Source: Datisca glomerata | Taxonomy: Eukaryota > Streptophyta > Magnoliopsida > Cucurbitales > Datiscaceae | Length of the DNA stretch: 64,000 nt | NCBI GenBank assembly: GCA_003255025.1 | Contig: QANY01007420.1 | Coordinates: 80,321-144,320, forward strand | Direction: 5' to 3' | In this document: one piece after another, positions 60,132 through 64,000 of the stretch | Position numbering within the stretch: position 1 is the first letter of the stretch | Layout: every line of letters begins with the position of its first letter | Program-made: the position numbers and the translations under genes | The notes under the pieces: generated by a model | What the model was told of the DNA's origin: nothing | Database searches by the model: none | What the model saw: the letters and a program-made list of their open reading frames with translations, nothing else

Positions 60132-62296
60132 ATGATTATGAATAAGGTAACTTTTCAAAAATGGTATACTCGTATTACTTTTACTATTAAACCAGATTTT
60201 ATAATAAATGATGTTATCGCTCTTATTGATATAGGAGCTGATATGAACTGTATCCAAGAAGGTTTTGATCCCTACGAAATATTTTTAGAAAACTACTCAA
60301 TCTCTTACCAGTGTAAGTGGTAACAAAATGAAAAATTGAATTTAAATTACCAGAAGTTTTAATTTACAAACAAGGAATTTGTTTACCTACTTCTTTTGTT
60401 TTGTTAAAAAACATGACCCAGAATATTATCCTAGGCAATCCTTTCATGTGCCTCTTAATGCCTATGGATAAAATTGACAGTAATGGTATTTATACTACCA
60501 TTAACAATAGAAAAATTAATTTTGAATTTATTACAAAATCACATACCAAAGAATTAGATCTTATTAAAGATCTTATACAGAACAAAGAAAGTCAGATTAA
60601 TTTTCTTTAAAAAGAAGTTCAATTCCTGACCCTTGAACAGAAAATCCAACAATATTCTATTCAAAACAAAATTAAAATGATTTTAACAGAATTTCAAATA
60701 GAAATTTGCAGTGATCTACCAAATGATTTTTGGAATAGAAAAAATCATATTATTTCTTTACCGTACCAATTTTGATGAAAAGTATATTCTGACAAAATCT
60801 AGACCTAGTCAAATGAAAAAGGAATATCTTAAAATCTGTAAAACAGAAATTGTATCATTATTACAGAAAAAGCTCATTAGACCTAGCGAGTCTCCTTGGA
60901 GTTGTACAGCATTTTATACGTATAAGAATGCTGAGATTGAACGAGGACAACCTCATTTAGTCATCAATTACAAACCGCTCAATGATGCCCTCCAATGGAT
61001 TAGGTATCCTATTCCAAACAAAAAATATCTTTTAGACCGCTTAAACAATTCAGTTATTTTTTTAAAATTTGATTTAAAATCAGGATTTTGGCAAATTCAA
61101 ATTGCTGAACACGATAGATAAAAAACAGCATTTACAATTCCCTTTGGTCACTATGAGTGGAACATATTACCATTCGATATTAAGAATGGCCCTTCAGAAT
61201 TTCAACATATCATGAATGATATTTTTAATCCTTATACTGAATTTATTATCTGCTATATTGATGATGTTTTAATTTTCTCATTATCCGTAGATCAGCATGT
61301 TAAGCATCTAATATATTTAAACATGTGATAATCAGAAATGGTTTAGTTTTATCTGCATCAAAGATTAAACTGTTTCAAACAGAAGTTAGATTTTTAGGAC
61401 ATAATATTTCTAATGGAACTATTATATTATTCCTATAAACAGAAGCATAGAGTTTGCCTCTAAATTTCCTGATGAAATTAAAAATAAAACTCAATTACAA
61501 AAATTTTTAGGAAGTCTTAATTACATTAGAGACTTTTACCCGAATTGTGCCCATGATAGTTATATCCTTTACAGTAAACTCAAGAAGAATCATTCTCCTT
61601 AGACAATAGAACACACTTTAGCAGTAAGAAAAATAAAACAGAAGATGCAACAATTACATTGCTTATCTTTACCTAACCTTTGATGGTAAAATATTGTTGA
61701 AACAAACGCCTCAAATCTAGGCTATGGTGGGATTCTTAAACAAGTTAATCCTAGTAACCAGAAGGAAGAACTCCTTAGATTTACTTCTGGAGTTTGTAAA
61801 TGACCAACACTTAATTACCCGACCATTAAACATGAATGTTTAGCCATTGTAAAATGTGTGCTAAAATTTCAGGATGATTTACTTAATAAGCATTTTCTTA
61901 TAAGAGTTGACTGCTCTGCAGCCAAACAAATTTTTAAGAAAGACGTACATAATCTAGCTTTTAAGAAAAATTTTGCCCTTTGGCAAAATTTATTATTAGT
62001 ATTTGACTTTGATATTGAATATATCAAAGGTGAACAGAATTCTTTACCAGAATTTCTAACCCGTGAATATTTACAGGGTTCATGAACAGAAAAGTAGAGG
62101 CCGAGGCCGGAGAGGTCGCGATAAGGGAAATCCCTACTTAATAGAATTTCTAAGTTTAAACAGAAATCTTAACAGTAATCAAGAGGCTTCTTCTAGCAAA
62201 TCTTCTAAAGATATCCTTTTAATATCAGAACAGTACATCTTCAACAATATTACTGAAGAGAAAATTCTATTCATTGAACCAGCAGATGAGCAATGA
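60132..62296 (+). pseudogene. Endogenous caulimovirid protease, reverse transcriptase and RNase H
   Basis: The aspartic protease region (60132-60323) has DIGAD where DTG is expected, so a key residue is lost. RT is visible from 60800 (SPWSCTAFY, VINYKPLND, FDLKSGFWQIQI) through a stop near 61121 to the YIDDVLIFS catalytic box near 61256. RNase H follows at about 61690-62085 and ends with EFLTREYL. An Arg/Gly-rich tail runs to 62296. No integrase follows RNase H and no LTR pair encloses the region, which favours a pararetrovirus over a gypsy element. At least five stops or frameshifts disable it. The genus cannot be settled by eye. Confidence 0.8.
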
Positions 62297-62640
62297 ATGT
62301 CAGATCCATGGGAAATAAAGAAAAGATATATATCTACTCAAGCTTTTCCCACTCATTTTGAATAGTATCGTTATATTTACGAGCATATTATGCTTGAAAC
62401 AGCAGCCATGGAGATTAAACATACACTCCATGATTCTACCAGAACTGATAGCTCTATTATCTACAATAAGGCTACTATCCAGAATATTATGCCTATTGGG
62501 CAATAAGGTCTCCACCCCTATACCACCAGAAGTCTTAAGTTATACATGTAATAGTTATATTGTTTATGTTCATGAATAAGTTATATGTTTACCCACGTAT
62601 ATGTGATAATGTAAACTATGAATATTAATTCAAGTAAAAT

Positions 62641-63462
62641 GATAAGTAAACAAGAAGTAGACTTAGTCATGTCCCTTGGTTATCAAGTAACCAGATTGTT
62701 CACATCACGTTATCAAGTTATACGGTTGGGTGTCACCATGTTCATGTTAGCGTCCTTAAGGTTTGGATAACTTTAAGTGATATCAAGTTTCAGGACACCC
62801 AATCTGTCATGTTCATGTTCATGTTACAAGATCAAGTTCAAGTTGTGAATTAGTTCTGGTTAGGTTATTAATCGAGAGATATGCCTAGTCGAATTATGAT
62901 CAAACAAGTACAAGTATCGGCATGTATAAGTACAAGTTTAAGTTATACATTAACCATGAAATCGGTGTGTTATTACAAGCATTTTATGTGACCAGTGAAT
63001 GTGTGAAATAAAATTTGCACGAGTTATATATTTACATTTATGTCATGTGAAACTTATTAATATGTGAGTTTACTTACTGAGTATTTTTAATACTCACCCC
63101 CATAGATGAATATGTTGCAGGTGATGTGAGCAGCAGGAGTGAGGGACTGCCATTGACAGTGAGAATATGAGATTTTTCACAGTTTGTGATTATATGATAT
63201 TAAAAACAGATTTTTAAGTTTAATTAATGTTGTTTCATTAATTTTATAAATTTCATGTTTGACTTTCATGTTTTATGGATTTTCGTATTCGACATTATTA
63301 TGATTTAATGAATCATTTAATTAAAATTAATGACTTAATTTTCTCTTAAAATAGTTTTACGCTTCCGCTATTTAACGTTAAAATTAGGGTTTTAATTGAA
63401 TTGAGGATTTTTGAATTATGAAATTTCAAACATGTTTAACCTTCGGGGATCGAGGCGTTACA
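62641..63462 (+). repeat. Ty3/gypsy LTR (3' end certain, 5' end not)
   Basis: TTACTGAGTATTTTTAATAC..CACCCC, ATGTTGCAGGTGATGTGAG and the terminal GGGGATCGAGGCGTTACA resemble the LTR end of plant Tekay/Del-type gypsy elements. No adjoining internal region is recognised, so it may be a solo LTR. Confidence 0.55.
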
Positions 63463-64000
63463 CTTAGTGTTAAATTGATATTTCTAAAAATACTAGAATA
63501 TTATATAAACTTTTTACCTTTGCAGACGATGTTTGTTGGGCAAGCATACTTAACAAAGTATGTATTTCACTCATCTTTATATTCAAGCTCACTATGGATA
63601 TATTCATTTCATGTTGCACTCGTTCCAACTTGTCAATTTTCTTGGCAACTACAACCATTGCTTCTCTATTTTAATTTTTGTTTGGTTTTTTCATTAGTAA
63701 ACCAAATGATCCACAATCTAATTCTTCACAATCTTTTTCATTATCCACATTTTTGCCCTTCAGAAAATGAGCCATAAATGGCACTTCCAATTCCAATTGT
63801 GTAAGTTCAATTGGTTCTATTATAAGTTGTTATGAAATCAAACATTAATTCAATTACTAAAACAGTCATCATTTATATACTACTTTATGAAACAATTAAC
63901 ATTTTTTGTATTTAAACTGCATATATACAGAATCTAATAATTAATATACCACTGCAGTATACTCAGATCAAATTAATTACACAACATTAACATGAATTTC
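63463..64000. other. Unassigned end of window
   Basis: A - strand frame at 63658-63470 (KKIDKLERVQHEMN..) looks like a short coiled coil. I recognise no family. Confidence 0.25.

Noticed and set aside
61858..62085. RNase H as part of a gypsy retrotransposon
   Set aside because: No integrase follows, no LTR pair encloses it, and a viral-type zinc knuckle region precedes it.
63418..63777. 119-codon + strand ORF
   Set aside because: Starts inside the gypsy LTR end, has no recognisable domain and is rich in Phe, Leu and Ser from AT-rich DNA.
1..64000. tRNA or rRNA genes
   Set aside because: No cloverleaf with A and B boxes or rRNA core was recognised by eye. A tRNAscan-SE run would be the decisive check.

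Overview
The window is plant nuclear DNA, most likely from a eudicot. It is AT-rich, its genes are broken by GT..AG introns, and most of it consists of decayed plant transposable elements of every major order. I cannot name the species. Only two host genes look largely intact: a type I inositol-polyphosphate 5-phosphatase on the + strand (exons 6458-11322) and the N-alpha-acetyltransferase NAA40 on the - strand (eight exons, 42645 down to 39096). All exon junctions I could place in these two genes are GT..AG and keep phase.

Layout. 0.15-5.5 kb: a Ty1/copia element on the - strand with both LTRs, PBS and PPT, and an internal duplication in its integrase. 5.5-11.3 kb: the 5-phosphatase gene; its second mapped intron holds a 5'-truncated LINE between two ~510-bp direct repeats. 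11.5-14.25 kb: a Ty3/gypsy remnant (+) with gag and a 3' LTR but almost no pol. 14.8-17.4 kb: a Mutator-like element with ~130-bp inverted ends around a broken FAR1-type transposase. 17.95-19.9 kb: a second copia remnant (+). 20.5-27.86 kb: a Tat-like gypsy element (-) arranged LTR-gag-pol-tandem repeats-LTR-gag, the product of a tandem or recombined copy. 28.3-35.6 kb: a LINE (-) split by a complete 4.2-kb CACTA element (28871-33097, TSD AGG). That CACTA carries exon fragments of two unrelated host genes, a SEC11-type signal peptidase subunit and a callose synthase. 36.6-38.6 kb: a second CACTA remnant whose end is an array of about ten GC-containing hairpins. 39.1-42.7 kb: NAA40, with a CCCH zinc-finger pseudogene inside one intron. 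43.3-44.9 kb: a non-autonomous element with hairpin ends. 46.9-47.5 kb: a long inverted repeat. 47.6-48.5 kb: a pair of LTR-like direct repeats. 49.4-54.96 kb: a near full-length but multiply broken LINE (+). 57.5-58.7 kb: a non-autonomous DNA element. 58.9-62.3 kb: a decayed endogenous caulimovirid (+). 62.6-63.46 kb: a gypsy LTR end.

Main points. The strongest unusual object is the CACTA element with two captured genes. Next are two unrelated retroelements (copia at 0.3-5.4 kb and the LINE at 7.7-9.0 kb) bounded by direct duplications of 100-500 bp instead of the usual 5-20 bp. The two host genes do not appear functionally linked: one hydrolyses inositol phosphates or phosphoinositides, the other acetylates histone N termini. 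All homology calls were made by reading translations, without a database search.
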